From: Macrotis lagotis
Taxonomy: Eukaryota; Chordata; Mammalia; Peramelemorphia; Peramelidae
DNA length: 64,000 nt
Direction: 5' to 3'
NCBI RefSeq assembly: GCF_037893015.1
Contig: NC_133658.1
Coordinates: 18,286,268-18,350,267, forward strand
Made by a program: the position numbers and the translations under genes. Every line of letters starts with the position of its first letter. Positions within the stretch are counted from its first letter, which is position 1. The notes under the pieces are model-generated. The model was given only the letters and a program-made list of their open reading frames with translations, was not told the DNA's origin and made no database searches. Below are positions 21,421 through 32,753 of this stretch, piece after piece.

Positions 21421-21724
21421 TAAATCCATTATCAGAAGAAAAGGACCCAAGAATGAGCAGTTTAATAACTTTCATCACATAATTTCAAGCTTATTTCCAA
21501 ACAATTGGATTCATGCACAGTATTATTGGCAGTTCATTAGTGTGCATCTTTCCATCTTTTATCTTATTTGTCAAAGGGGTTACTGGACATAACTTGTAAG
21601 ACTCAAATGAGAAACCAGAAAGAAGAGTATTTGGTAACCCTAAGAGACAGATGTCAATCATGTACACTGAGGTCTTGTGCTACTGGCAAAACTACTGGGA
21701 GAGGCCTGAAGTGGATTAAAATTT
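21421..21724. other. Unassigned sequence
   Basis: Nothing recognised. Confidence 0.4.
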
Positions 21725-21900
21725 TAATTGTCAAATATATAAATATATATAAATAAAAAATAAATAAAATAAAATAAATAAAAAATAAAAATATATAAAA
21801 ATTCAGTAAAACATTGATATAATTTATGCAATATAACAATTGATAAAACATATTTAATATACATGATATAATATATTCAATATATTATAATATTATTTTA
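21725..21900. repeat. AT-rich (ATAAA)n array
   Basis: aaataaataaaataaaataa units followed by loose atata; possibly an old A-tail. Confidence 0.85.
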
Positions 21901-22019
21901 AAATGAAATTCTTACACAGCTCATGGAGATTTTCATTGGTGGTTTAGTGGCTTATGTGTTAATTTAAATTTGATACTGATAAAGTAGAAATGTTTCTATA
22001 CTGACTTTCTTCCTACCAA

Positions 22020-22560
22020 CCCCATCTTATGTAATTTAAGGGAATATTATGTTTTTTCTAACATCTCCGGAAAATTTGTTTTGTGTTTCTCTTTGAACTG
22101 ATATCTCGCATATTCTGTATCTGATCAGAAATTTTCCCTTATCATGTACTTTGTATCCTGTAAACATTTCCACATGCCTTATGTCAAAATTGCTGTGGAC
22201 CAGAACCATCTGGCCCACTGAGGCACACAAAGAATGTGGAGATAACAATGTTATCCAAATAATGAGCAAACTATTCTTGACTATTTCTGACATGATTTTA
22301 TAAACCATACTTGCACAGAAAACGTCCCCTCCTAAGCCCTCCCCATCTCTTCCAGCCCACTCTCCTTAGTTGCTTTTCTATTTAAAAGCTGTTCATCTTT
22401 TTATAAATTGTTAATGCTTAGAACTCAGCCTACTTGGACAAGCTACACCTTTGTTTAAGAGTAAATAAGCTTACCTAGCCCTCATAACTCTGGGTCTCTG
22501 AGTCTGCTAATTCTTCACTCTGCTCAACCCCAAATTAGATTCCAAGGATACCTCCATTTC
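22020..22560 (+). mobile_element. Possible LTR-like block
   Basis: TATA-like ttctatttaaaagctgttc near 22377, then gtaaataagcttacctagcc near 22461 and tctgggtctctgagtctg, a series often seen at LTR R-U5 borders. 22020-22320 could be its U3. No ends or coding frames found; weak call. Confidence 0.3.
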
Positions 22561-22564
22561 CTGT

Positions 22565-22975
22565 CAATCCTTCAGAATCTGAACTTCCTGCCAGGTTCAA
22601 GTCTAGTGCCGTCTTCTACCTGAAACCTTTCCCGATTCTCCTAGGTGACCATGTGGACAGCAGTCGATAAAGCCCTGGGCTTGGAGTCAGGAGGAGAGGA
22701 CTTTGAATCAGGCCTCAGACACTTGATAACTTACTAGCTGTGTGACCTTGGGCAAGTCTTCCATCCAGGACCATCTCCAGTTGTCCTGGACCCAGATGGC
22801 TCTGGAGGACAAAGTGAGCCTGGGGCTTAGCACAGCCCCCTCACTCAAGTACAATTCATGTGCTTGTCACAGCTTCATCTCCCTGATGTCATGGGCTTCT
22901 TAAGAAAACGAAGGACAAAACATTAGGTGACCAGTGTGTTTCAAATTACTTTGTATTTACTCAATTTAAATTGGG
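22565..22975 (+). mobile_element. LINE-X 3' region split by SINE-C
   Basis: caggttcaagtctagtgccg, tctacctgaaacctttcccg up to 22651, then attactttgtatttactc from 22943: the order of a LINE-X/L2 3' region. Confidence 0.55.
22652..22923 (+). mobile_element. SINE-C with perfect 10-bp TSD
   Basis: Flanked by taggtgacca (22642-22651 and 22924-22933). Head worn, ggagtcaggaggagagg, ccaggaccatctccagttgt, end gaaaacgaaggacaaaacat. Part of the middle (tgattcatatctg) is missing. Confidence 0.92.
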
Positions 22976-22981
22976 TGAGAG

Positions 22982-23205
22982 GCGACATGCCACAGTGGAT
23001 GGAGAAATGGCTTCTGAATGAGGAAAACCTAGGTTCAAGTATGGCCTCTGAATATCTCGACTGTGTGGCACTGGGTAAGTCATTTAACCAACCCTTTCCT
23101 ATTGCCCCTAGGCCATGAAAAAAATGTTGGCTCACTCTGGTAGAGGGAACTTCTTCATCCGGGAGGAATTTGCACCCTAGAAACCAAGGATCCATTATCC
23201 CATTT
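22982..23205 (+). mobile_element. SINE-E
   Basis: cgacatgccacagtggatgg, ctaggttcaagtatggcctc, ctattgcccctaggccatga, then the SINE-E tail tggtagagggaacttcttca. Confidence 0.7.
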
Positions 23206-24265
23206 CTAGTCATTAGAGAGTAGAAACCTTCCTCCCCCTAGCAAATTATCAGTTTCTCCTGCTTTGGCCTTTGGGAATCCAGGACCTAGCACATTTCCTT
23301 TTGCATTTTTGGCACTCCATATATGTTTATAATTATGAATAGCAAAACAATAGCTTAAATATGACATGAAAAGATTTTCAAATTATTTTCCATAAATTAC
23401 CTCATTTGCATGTATAATCGAATCCAATCAATTAAAGGTCAATCCAAATAGAATGATGTCATGGAGTTATGAAGAACGTAAGACTCTCCACTACATTTGT
23501 TTTCTTGTCTATCTCATGCTCTGGATGGAGCTGAACACCTAATGGCTGAGGTAGGCAGCTCTGAGTAGACCTAAACACACAGAGTTCTTTGGTGAAGCCT
23601 CCAGAGAGTCTTCCCTGGCTCCTTCGCCTCCCCATCCCTATTTATTTCAGGAAACAGTACCTTTTGGAGTCATGGATGTCAGTAGAGGCATATAGTTTCA
23701 CGCTCAATTTAGAGTGGATCCAGATGCTGCTAAATGATTGATTTGGCCCCGAGCTAGACTGTGGCTAGAAGAGAGTTTTTCAATGGCCTGGGTGAGCATG
23801 CCATAGATCAGACCCAAAGAGGATTCAGGGAGCTTTTGAAACTAGGCCCTAGGTGGGGGCTGTGGGGGGGCTGGGGTGAGAGGAGGGAGCAAGGATTTCA
23901 ACTCAGATTGCAAATGAACAGTCATGTAGGGGACAACCAGGCCCTTCCTGCTGCTCCGCCAGTCCATTCTTTGAGGAAAGCATCACAGGGCACATTTGTT
24001 TTCAAGTCCATAGATTATGTTGGGCTGCCAGGGGTCAGGGCAGCACCTGAATAAATAGACCAGGGCTCCAGCAGGCACCGGATTTGGGGGTACCTGAGCA
24101 TCAGTAGCTTGGATTGTGCACAGGGAAAGAAGCTTATTAAAATAGAAAGTTCTTTAATGCCTGTGGCAGCTCTCAAGGGACCCTCCCCCTTCTCTCCCCC
24201 GACCCCTACCAGATTTCCTGAAGACATTCTGAATAAGTATCCACATGGTTCTTACTTGTCTTTTT
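23206..24265. other. Unassigned, mostly repeat-free kilobase
   Basis: No repeat or exon recognised. 23380-23460 has an octamer-like atttgcatg with ccaatcaattaaagg. 23740-24100 has mixed composition with C/G runs. The 97-codon frame at 23761-24054 has no known domain. Confidence 0.3.
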
Positions 24266-24752
24266 AAGTTTTCCATAATGCCAACTATGCCTGCCCTTCA
24301 GCTCTCCTCCACGCAAGGCTCCTACTCGGTTTTTGTTTTCAAGTATTCTAGAAGTTTTCAATAACGCCATTTTTCTTCAAATTTTCTGTAACACCGACTG
24401 TATACCATTTAACTCTCAACCAAGGCTATTGTTTCCCCCCCCAGTTTTTTATAATACCAACTATATATCTTTCAGCTATAAATTAAGGATCCTTTCTCAT
24501 TTTTTTCTTCAAGTTTTCTATAATGCCAACTGTATACCTTTCAGTTATCATCCAAGCCTCCTACTTGCTTTTTTGTAAGTTTTCTATGCCAACTGTATAC
24601 CTTTCAGTTATCAACTAAGGTTCCTATTTATCTTTTCAAGGTTTCTAAAATGCCAACTGTGCCTACCTTTCAGCTCTCATCCAAGACTCCTATTTTTATT
24701 TTCAAGTTTCTTGTAATATCAATTACGTCTACCTTTCAACTATCAATCAATG
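24266..24752 (+). repeat. Minisatellite, unit about 66 bp, about 7 copies
   Basis: Units start at aagtttt-like words: 24266, 24352 (partial), 24379, 24443, 24511, 24577, 24638, 24704. Each runs aagttttctataatgccaac, then tgtatacctttcagttatca, then an 'accaaggctcctatttgc' type stretch and a T-rich end. Steps between full units are 64, 68, 66, 61 and 66 bp. Units are 10-25 percent diverged by eye. The open frames at 24333-24578 and 24650-24844 exist only because of the repeat. Confidence 0.93.
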
Positions 24753-25030
24753 GGCTTTGGTACTGGCAATTGCAATGTGAGCATTCTCTGCGAATTCAGG
24801 GAAAAATGTCTCTCTCTCTCGGTTCAGAATTTCTAGATGTGTAGTGTCTTGTTGGCATCGCTATTATTTTATTTTTTATAGGAAAAGCCAGTTTGTGGTG
24901 GAGTTAGGCACATCTCTTCACAAGAGGAGCACAATGATTCTAATTAGCCTAATTCAGAACTAGTAATTTAGCAAAAGTGAGAGGAGAAGGTAGGAAGATT
25001 TTGTTTCAAAGAAATTAAAAGAAGCTTGGG
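24753..25030. other. Unassigned
   Basis: Holds tctaattagcctaattcag (two homeodomain-like cores) near 24935; otherwise nothing recognised. Confidence 0.25.
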
Positions 25031-25191
25031 GGGCAGCTAGGTGGCTCAGAGCACAGAGCACTGGCCTTGGAGTCAGGAGGATCTGAGTTCAAATCCGACC
25101 TCAGACATGTGGAAATTGCCTAGCTGTGTGACCTTGGGCAAGTCACTTAACCCCGTTGCCTTAAATAAAAAACTTAAACAAACAAAAAAAC
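25031..25191 (+). mobile_element. SINE-A
   Basis: gggcagctaggtggctcaga, ctgagttcaaatccgacctc, gtgaccttgggcaagtcact, ccgttgccttaaataaaaaa; among the least diverged copies. Confidence 0.95.
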
Positions 25192-25401
25192 CTTGGTAAG
25201 CAAATGAATGGCTCTTTTGGAAAAAAAAATCTATGCATAAGCTTTCAGGGCTCCAGTATTAATTACCCTGCCACTGACTAGGTGTGTGACATTGAGAGTC
25301 CTTCCAGTCCTTCCACTTACAGGTGGCTGCCTGCAGGAATACATTTTGTCCCTTGTGCAATAAGGGAACTTTAGTCAATCCATTTACAACAGTAAATGCT
25401 C

Positions 25402-25565
25402 CATTCATATCAGTAAATATTTAGAAAGTTTCTGAGTGCTAGGTGCTTTTTAGGTACTGGGGGGATACAAAGGTAAAAAATGAAACAGTCCCTGTCTTCA
25501 GGGGGCTTGCATTTTATTGGAGGATGTACAAAATTACACAGAAAAGTAAACACAAAATATTAATT
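25402..25565 (-). mobile_element. LINE-X 3' module
   Basis: gagtgctaggtgctttttag, gggatacaaaggtaaaaaat, agtccctgtcttcagggggc, ttgcattttattgg. Confidence 0.75.
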
Positions 25566-25974
25566 TGGCTCCCTGAGTGAAGTTTATTTCCCTGCTTTAT
25601 TGCATCATAGTTGGTTGAGTCCTCAGAAGGGCAACTAGGGGTTTGAGGGGTAACCCTAAAGCAGTGTCTTGTTTCTGAGCCCTAAAAGAATGGTGGCCAC
25701 TAACAATTAGACAAATGTAGTTAGCTTTTCGAAAAGGTATCTATTCAAAGGGGTACAATAATAATAGTTGGCAGACCCCCCCCAAAAAAAACTTAGGGAT
25801 CACATTAACACAACTTTTAGTGGGAATGTGGCCACAAACTTTAAGTATAAGTATAATGGTGGTTAAACACACATGTGGCAAAGGTGGTACCATGGCATCA
25901 CCATACTTGCTGTTCTTCATATGCTATTCCATTTTCCATTGCTGAGCAGTTTCTCTGGCTGTCCCCCATGCCAA
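25566..25974. other. Unassigned
   Basis: No feature recognised; a C9/A8 homopolymer junction at 25776-25790. Confidence 0.4.
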
Positions 25975-26100
25975 GCACATTCTCCCTCCTCATCCCTGTT
26001 TCCTTTCTTCCCTGGTTTCCTCTAAATCTCAGATGAAGTCTCATCTTCTGCAAGAAACTTTATTTTTCAGTTCTCCTTAATCTTAGGATATTCCTTTTGA
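25975..26100 (+). mobile_element. LINE-X 3' UTR fragment
   Basis: tctcagatgaagtctcatct and tctgcaagaaactttatttt parallel 19405-19430. Confidence 0.5.
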
Positions 26101-26111
26101 AACTACTGGGT

Positions 26112-26114
<3 letters not shown>

Positions 26115-26182
<68 letters not shown>

Positions 26183-26286
26183 CAGAGACAGAGAGACAGA
26201 GAGACAGAGAGACAGAGAGACATACAGAGACATTCAGAGATATACAGAGAGATATACAGAAACAGATACAGACAGAGAGACAGAGA

Positions 26287-26321
<35 letters not shown>

Positions 26322-26430
26322 CAGAGAGAGACAGAGAGAGGCAGAGAGAGACAGAGAGACAGAGAGACAGAGACAGGAGAGATACTCACACAAACAGAAA
26401 CAGGGACAGAGACACACACAGAGAGACTGA
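26115..26430 (+). repeat. (GA)n / (GACAGA)n array
   Basis: About 60 bp pure GA, then degenerate gacagaga, a (GT)n insert at 26287-26302 and more GA. All frames here are artefacts. Confidence 0.97.
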
Positions 26431-26599
26431 GCAACAGTTTGAGATGATTGGAATCAGACTTCTCTCTCCATTTCCAATTTGCTTGAACCAGAACCTTGAA
26501 CATATTCCAAGGACTGGCCACAATAGTCCATTCTACCAGTGCTGCATTTACAAAGTAATTCCCAAATAGGGAACACTTATCACTGGCTAGATAAGAAAT

Positions 26600-26780
26600 G
26601 ATTCCTTAGTGGAAGAGATGCTAACTGGGCTGGGACTGAATCTCAGTTGTGGGACTCTCTGGAAAGTCATTTTATTCCTCTGATCCTTCTCTGCAGAAGG
26701 AGGTATTAATATTCCATTTCTTATCTATTTCAGAGAGTTGTTGTGAACAAAAGCCTGTAAACCTCAAAACTACAGAAAAA
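26600..26780 (+). mobile_element. SINE-D relic
   Basis: tagtggaagagatgctaact, gactgaatctcagttgtggg, agagttgttgtgaacaaaag, ctgtaaacctcaaaac. Confidence 0.55.
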
Positions 26781-26956
26781 GGGGAAATGTAGCATGTTTC
26801 AAAAATCTTAGGTTTTATTAAAACTGCATTATATTGTAATGACTTTTACATCAACTTGTATTATGATTATACCTCATGGTCTCTCTGAGGTCATGGAAAT
26901 ATTTCTTGTACATTTCAACCAAAAGATGTCAGAATAATCTTAAAGAAAATCTGACA

Positions 26957-27008
26957 GGTGTGACCTTGGGCAAATCACTTAATCCCATTGCCTTGCAAAA
27001 AAACCTAA
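26957..27008 (+). mobile_element. 5'-truncated SINE-A (52 bp) with perfect TSD
   Basis: Only the last part of SINE-A is present (gtgaccttgggcaaatcact to gccttgcaaaaaaacct). It is bounded by aaagaaaatctgaca at 26942-26956 and 27009-27023, so this is a real truncated insertion, not a decayed copy. Confidence 0.93.
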
Positions 27009-27049
27009 AAAGAAAATCTGACATGAATGCAAGGAAATAGGATAAGGCT

Positions 27050-27198
27050 TTCCCTTTCTGTTGGCTTTTTATTGGAGTCTTTCTATTTGTTGGTAAAAAG
27101 CATTAAGAAATTGCTTGGGATAACACAACTACTATCTGGGATTGGATTTGATCTTGTCTTCCAGTCCATTGTTCTATCCATTGAGCCACCTATAAGCG
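27050..27198 (-). mobile_element. Worn SINE (B-like)
   Basis: tattggagtctttctatttg, tgggattggatttgatcttg, tctatccattgagccacct at the head end. Confidence 0.6.
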
Positions 27199-27234
27199 AG
27201 GATGCTGTGGCATCTCTTCTAGCTTAGAAAAGAA

Positions 27235-27392
27235 GGGACTATGACTCAGAAGAATCTGAGCTTGTATTCATTGCCTGTGGGACCTCAGAAAAGTTAATTA
27301 ACCTCTCTGGACTTGAGATTTCTCAAATCTAAAATGAGGGAGTGGGACTTGAAACCCTTTAAAATCTCTACTAACTGAAAATCTATCATCCC
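27235..27392 (+). mobile_element. MIR-F
   Basis: gacctcagaaaagttaatta, acctctctggacttgagatt, aaatgagggagtgggacttg, tctatcat end. Confidence 0.65.
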
Positions 27393-27496
27393 ACAAGTTT
27401 GAAAAAAGCTTTGATCCCCTGGGTGACAATCTACCTAGTTTGATTTCTTGTTTTGCTCCTCAACTTTACCTGCCTATTGGTTTATTTTTGAAATTC

Positions 27497-27658
27497 TTTT
27501 TTTTTCTTTTTTCTTTTAGTTTTTGCTAGGCAATGGGGTTAAGTGACTTGCCCAAGGCCACACAGCTAGGTAATTATTAAGTGTCTGAGGCCAGATTTGA
27601 ACTCAGGTGCTCCTGACTCCAGGGCCGGTGCTCTATCCACTGCGCATCTAGCCGCCCC
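27497..27658 (-). mobile_element. SINE-A with TSD
   Basis: Full-length; ttgaaatt occurs at 27488-27495 and 27661-27668, followed by ctttt and atttt. Head end ccactgcgcatctagccgcc. Confidence 0.93.
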
Positions 27659-27797
27659 TCTTGAAATTATTTTAAGAGAGCATAAAGTCCAAGTGGAGGT
27701 CACTCTTTACATAAAATATAAAGTACAATCTCCAATTCACACTAAAGCGTAAAGGAAGGATAGAACAGAAAATCTGAGTTAGCTAGGACCTCAGAGT

Positions 27798-28010
27798 CAA
27801 GTAGGTGGCATGGTAGATAGTATGCTCAGAATCAGGATCATTTGAATGCAAACTCTACCTCTGATGTAAATGTGAACACAGGCAACTTTTCTCAACATCA
27901 GCTTCCTCAGCAGTAAAATAGTGATAATTATAGCACCTGCCTCATAGGGTAATGAAGAAAATGAGATAATATTTGGTAAATATTTTAAAATACTCTACAC
28001 TTATGCTTTC
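27798..28010 (+). mobile_element. SINE-D
   Basis: aagtaggtggcatggtagat head, gcttcctcagcagtaaaata, gcacctgcctcatagggtaa, gagataatatttggtaaata. Confidence 0.75.
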
Positions 28011-28199
28011 CACATGGTAATTTTCCCCGTTGTACCTTCAATATAGCTTGCATTAGCATAAGAAATTAAATGGGAATTTGGGGGAAGATTAGCAGAAGGC
28101 ACAGATGATACAGAAAACATTTAGAAACTTAGAAATTCATAAAATGTATCAATATATTTTCTTTTTTAACCATCAAAACAAATTTTTTATTGTTTTAAT

Positions 28200-28420
28200 T
28201 TTTTTAATTTTTACTTTCTTTTTTAATTTAATAAAGGTTTTATTTATTTTAACTTTTACAATTTCCCCCCCAAACTTGCTTCCCTCCCCCCACCCCTCAT
28301 AGAAGGCAGTTTGTTAGTCTTTACATCATTCCCACAGTTTGCATCAATCTAAGCTGAATGTGATGAGAGAGAAATCATATCCTTAAGAAAGAAACATATA
28401 GTATTTTATCTTTTAATACT
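28200..28420 (-). mobile_element. L1 3' end
   Basis: ggttttatttattttaactt, C-runs, agaaggcagtttgttagtct, gaatgtgatgagagagaaat, atccttaagaaagaaacata; compare 15490-15710. Confidence 0.85.
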
Positions 28421-28639
28421 GTAAATATACTCAGTTTTTACAATAAGTTACTGTAAACACCCCATAAAACAAAATGAAAAAAAAAATCAGACTTCTTCTC
28501 TGATAGAATAGGAAAGAAAAAATTAATTTACATGAATTTTCCAGATAGAGAGGAAGTCATATCCCTAACCACAGTGATATGGAAGGGATGACTATATTTA
28601 AGTTAGCTATTATTATTAGTCCAGCCCCAAGCTGGAGCA

Positions 28640-28740
28640 TGACTGGCTTTGCCCGTCTCCAAAAGACATTCAGTCTGTAGGTAGACTTCTAGTGATGGAG
28701 GACTCACTACCTCTTGAGATCGCCTTTGGATAGTTATAGT
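28640..28740 (+). repeat. Repeat G fragment
   Basis: gacttctagtgatggaggac and tcactacctcttgagatcgc parallel the ordered words at 29800-30265 and 54318-54410. Confidence 0.5.
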
Positions 28741-28905
28741 TAGAACCATAGAACTTGAAAAGACTTTAAAGGTCATTTAATTGAACTCCTTCATTTTATA
28801 GATGACCACACGGAGGACTTGTCCAATGTCTCCTAGCCAGGAAGTGACAGAGATAAGACTGAAACTCAGAGATTTTGTGACCAGCTCTAGAAGTCTTTTC
28901 ATTGT
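28741..28905 (-). mobile_element. MIR-F
   Basis: aagactttaaaggtcattta, ccttcattttatagatgacc, cctagccaggaagtgacaga. Confidence 0.7.
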
Positions 28906-29799
28906 GAGGAAATTGTTCATAACTTATGTCAAGTCTAATATTCCTCTTTCCCATATCCAACTTCTGGGTCCAAATAGAATACAGCGAATTCACATGAGAC
29001 TTTTCCCTTGGAGGCAAGTCTTAGTGGTGGTGGTAGGAGGGCAGATAGGGCAGGATGAGGTGGGCTATGGACAAGACCAACAGAAATCATAGAGACAGGG
29101 GACAAGAGAGTATGGGGTGGATAAGAAATCTCCCTGACTTTCTCATTTTGATTCTTTCTTTCAGGTTAATAGTCTTTTTTTAAATAGAGTCTTTAAACAA
29201 AGATTCTCTCCCCAAGCAGTGGAGGGTGATAGTTGAAGGATGTTTCCAAAAACCGAATGGAATTAGGTGGGTATAATGATTTTAATCATTTGTGGAAGGC
29301 TCCAGATATAAGATATGAGGAGATTCTAAGATATTAAAACTCAGCAAGCACTTTGTTTCCAAGGGAGGGAAAGAGTGAAGGGAGCAGGGAGCAGAAAGCT
29401 GCTGGTTTTCCCAGAAAAATTTCTAAATTCTCTTTGTAGGTGCTTTTGGGGATCATTCTCTTTCCAATTTAGATTCGGCCTATTTCTCCAACAGCCACTG
29501 GGTAACTTTCTTTAAGGAGGCTATTATCTCTGAGAAGTTGTTACTGCAAGGTTGAGATGCTTGCTCCCCAGGCCAGGGCTCAGATACCCCTCTTACCACA
29601 GGGACCTGCCACAGCATGGGATTTGGGCTGTGCTTATTGGAGCAGTGAAAGTTGAACTCTCTCTTTTTCTGGGTTGTTCAAGCCCTGGCCCTTGGAGATC
29701 CCAAGGCAGCCATTTCATTGCTAATCATGGAGTGAAGGAGAAAAATTATTTCCTGTGGTGCTGAGGGAAAAGAGGTTATACATAACTTTGAAAGGGGTG
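28906..29799. other. Unassigned, repeat-poor
   Basis: About 0.9 kb without recognisable repeats. Short frames (28802-29092, 29552-29764) have no known domain and the first overlaps a MIR, so I do not call genes. Confidence 0.35.
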
Positions 29800-30265
29800 C
29801 AAAGATTTAGAGTCAGAAAGGACCTTACAGGTCACAGACTGACAGAACCTCAGCATCAGGAGGGACCTCAGTGGCCATTTATCCCAACCTGTAACTGTTT
29901 AAAGAATCCATTTGGCCAAACTGTTGACCAGTCTTGGCTTGGGAAAATTCAGCCAAGGCAACCAATTTCTTGTTGAGGAAATTCTCATTGTCCCAAAATT
30001 CTACCTTCTAGCAAACGTAAATTAGTTTTTTTTTTTCAGATCCCCCCCCCCTTTACTCTCTGGTGTCAATGAGAACCGATCTAATCCCTTCTCTATGTGA
30101 CAGATTCTCAAATATTTCAAGACAATTGTCTTGTCTCCCATAAGTCTTTTCTTTCAGGTTGAATTCCTTAGGGGTTGGGATGCCTTCTTCTATTTGAGGG
30201 GCCCCAACTATGACTTCTCATTAAGCATGTCCATTCTTAGTAGTCTGACCCCTAAAAGATAGAAA
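29800..30265 (+). repeat. Repeat G, longest copy
   Basis: Ordered words: agagtcagaaaggaccttac, tcagtggccatttatcccaa, gaatccatttggcc, attctaccttctagcaaacg, caatgagaaccgatctaatc, ccttctctatgtgacaga. Part of this series also occurs at 32940-33215. I cannot name the family. Confidence 0.5.
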
Positions 30266-30389
30266 TCACAGTCTCTTGTTGTTTCTTGTTGATTTATTAT
30301 TCCTCCAACATAGAGTGGAAGTCCGGGAACAATCACTTAACCTTTAGGATTGGCTCATGTTCCTACCAGCGATCAATAGATTTCCTTCT

Positions 30390-30855
30390 AGATAGGTACT
30401 CAGTGTTCTAAGAAAGAATGGATGAATATAAGTATGCGTAGAATAATTTTACACACACACACACACACACACATAAATAGATTTGTGTCTAATGATAGCC
30501 ATCTCTAGGGTGAGGTGGGGAGAAGGAAGAAAAAAATGAAAAAAATTTACATGAGAATTCTTTAATATATGAAAGGAATAGTAAATTCACATAATAGAGT
30601 TACACTTTCACATATAATCACCTTTTTTGTTTATTTATTTTTTAAGATTTTTGCAAGGCAATGGGGTGAAGTGGCTTGCCCAAGGCCACACAGCTAGTAA
30701 TTATTAAGTGTCTGAGGCAGGATTTGAACTCAGGGACTCCTGACTCCAGGGCCGGTGCTCTATCCACTGTGCCACCTACCCGCCCTCATAATCACCTTTT
30801 TATTACACTGTGCTCTAGAAAATTGTTTTATTCCATAATTTAAAAGTAAAAATTT
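30390..30855 (+). repeat. Repeat Z with internal (AC)n and nested SINE-A
   Basis: aagtatgcgtagaataattt, (ac)n at 30451-30472, tctaatgatagccatctcta, ttctttaatatatgaaagga, then the SINE-A, then ttacactgtgctctagaaaa and tgttttattccataattt. The end matches 63750-63790. Confidence 0.6.
30628..30787 (-). mobile_element. SINE-A with 14-bp TSD inside repeat Z
   Basis: Flanked by ataatcaccttttt at 30614-30627 and 30788-30801. gcaaggcaatggggtgaagt to atccactgtgccacctaccc. Confidence 0.95.
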
Positions 30856-30959
30856 CCAAGTGGATCAGGTATACACCAGCCATTTATTTTTCTCTACCAC
30901 AAAAGAAGTTCTTATATATAAATATAAAGCACTCATTAACATGCATTTGTACAGCAATC

Positions 30960-31163
30960 TATAACTCTTCTGATACCCATTTGAGGTTTTCTCAGTAAAG
31001 ATACTAGGCTCCTGCTCATTATTACAGATGAGGAAACTAAAGCAAACAAGGTTAGGTGACTTGTCCGGGGTCACATAGCTGATAAATGTGTCAGGCAAAA
31101 TTTGAACTCAGGTCTTCTGAACTCCAGACTTAGTACTACATCACTGTGCCATCTAGCTGCCAA
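30960..31163 (-). mobile_element. SINE-B
   Basis: catttgaggttttctcagta, gaggaaactaaagcaaacaa, gacttgtccggggtcacata, cactgtgccatctagctgcc. Confidence 0.85.
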
Positions 31164-31901
31164 AGCATTCATTGACAAAAATGTATAGAGTTCTACAATA
31201 ATTCATGATTCCTATCATCTTCTTCTGGGAAACTGAAATTTAAAACATTAAAACAAGATAGACTTTGAACAGACATTTTGCTTTCATCTCAACTCTCAAC
31301 TCTTCATTATCCATGTCTTTTTGTAAGCCAGGGCATGGCTCATCCTCCAATTGGGCTTATCTTCTCCTCTGGGGAATTTTTATAGGATCTATAGTTAACA
31401 GGAATCATTTCCCTCTAGGCAACCAGATCCTAGACTCAGGAATCCCTAACCTCTTAAAATTAAGATTGCAACCATCCTTCCTTGAGACACCCTTCTCAGA
31501 AGCACAGTTCAATCACTTGCACCTGGGTAAAGAAACGAAATCCAAGGGGACAGTCAGAAAATGGAGGTGCTGTCTCAGATTTGCCTAGGTAAGGCATATT
31601 CAAGCAATTGACATTATTGTTGGCCACCCCCAAATCCAGATTCCCAGATGGGAATAGGGACCTTGAGAAGGTGAAGTTGCCAACTTGGAAGTCTGCTGAG
31701 TAGGTTCAGTGTCTAAGGTCCATCTTCTACAACGCAGCCCCTTCCTTTCCTCATCCCTTCTTGCCATCATGAGGACCAATGGACAAATCAAGGAGTGCAG
31801 CATCATCCCAAAGGGAAGATCCTTTAATGTTTAACTAAGATATATATCAGTAATAGGAACCACAGACATTCTATTTCTTCCATGATCTATCCTCCAGTTG
31901 G
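31164..31901. other. Unassigned; one 107-codon open frame
   Basis: Plus frame 31265-31588 is open for 107 codons in sequence without recognisable repeats. Its conceptual product shows no domain, signal peptide or motif I can place, with no exon-like splice sites that convince me. Chance frame is most likely. Confidence 0.25.
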
Positions 31902-32160
31902 AGACAACTGGGTGACCTAGCAGATAGTGTGCTGGGCCTGTAGTCAGGAAGACCTGAATTCAAATACAACCTTAGATAATTACTAGCTGCATGACCCTGG
32001 GCAAGTCACTTCCCTTCTGCTTCCCTCAGTTTCCTCAACTGTAAAATGGGAATGATGGTACCAGCTATCCTGAAGGGTTCTGGTAAAGATCAAATGAGAT
32101 AATTCTTGTAAAACATTTTATAACCCTTAAAATGTATTATAAATGCCAGTTGCTATTCCT
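31902..32160 (+). mobile_element. SINE-D, full length
   Basis: gacctagcagatagtgtgct, gaattcaaatacaaccttag, atgaccctgggcaagtcact, tcagtttcctcaactgtaaa, caaatgagataattcttgta, aatgccagttgctatt. Confidence 0.9.
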
Positions 32161-32204
32161 AGAGAAGATCAAAAGGCTCTCTTGATTATCTCCATTACAT
32201 TTTT

Positions 32205-32380
32205 TTTTGTCTCTGCATTCTCAACACCTACTGTCCTCAGAGCAGGTGCTCAATGACTCTCTCATATTGGCCAAGCATTCACTTCTCTAAATCTCAGTTT
32301 TCTCATTTGGAAAATGGGTCAACAATCCCTGTTGCTCCTAGCTTATGGAGAATTTGAGAATTCAGTGAGACAATGAATAA
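32205..32380 (+). mobile_element. LINE tail fragment then MIR fragment
   Basis: tctctgcattctcaacacct and gagcaggtgctcaatgactc (L2-type end) followed by aatctcagttttctcatttg (MIR CORE). Confidence 0.55.
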
Positions 32381-32504
32381 ATCAAGGATCAAACTATATC
32401 AAAGTATAAAAGGATGGAATTTCAAACTTGAACTGGCCAGGAAGAGGACAAAGGTATCCAAGAAGCAGGGATATGGCCATGGAGGATCAAGTCTCTAACT
32501 GTTT

Positions 32505-32753
32505 ATTGACTTGAGTCCTGTCTGACACTTCCTGATCCCACTTGGGGCTTTCTTGGCAAAGAGACTAGAGTGGTTTGCCTTTTCCTTCTCTAGCTCATTT
32601 CACAGATGAGAAAAGCAAGGCCTACAGGGTGAAGGGACTTGGCCAGGATCACACAGCTAGTAATAAGGGTCTGAGACTGAATTTGAATTCATGAAGATGA
32701 GTTTTCTTATTTTCAAGACCAGTCCTTTATCCACTGAGCCACTCACTGCCTCA
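32505..32753 (-). mobile_element. SINE-B
   Basis: gagtcctgtctgacacttcc, ggggctttcttggcaaagag, gacttggccaggatcacaca, tatccactgagccactcact. Confidence 0.88.

Noticed and set aside
24266..24752. CRISPR-like array
   Set aside because: The repeats are contiguous diverged 66-bp units without unique spacers, and the genome is mammalian.
31265..31588. 107-codon plus-strand frame
   Set aside because: No domain or homology I can see; probably chance.
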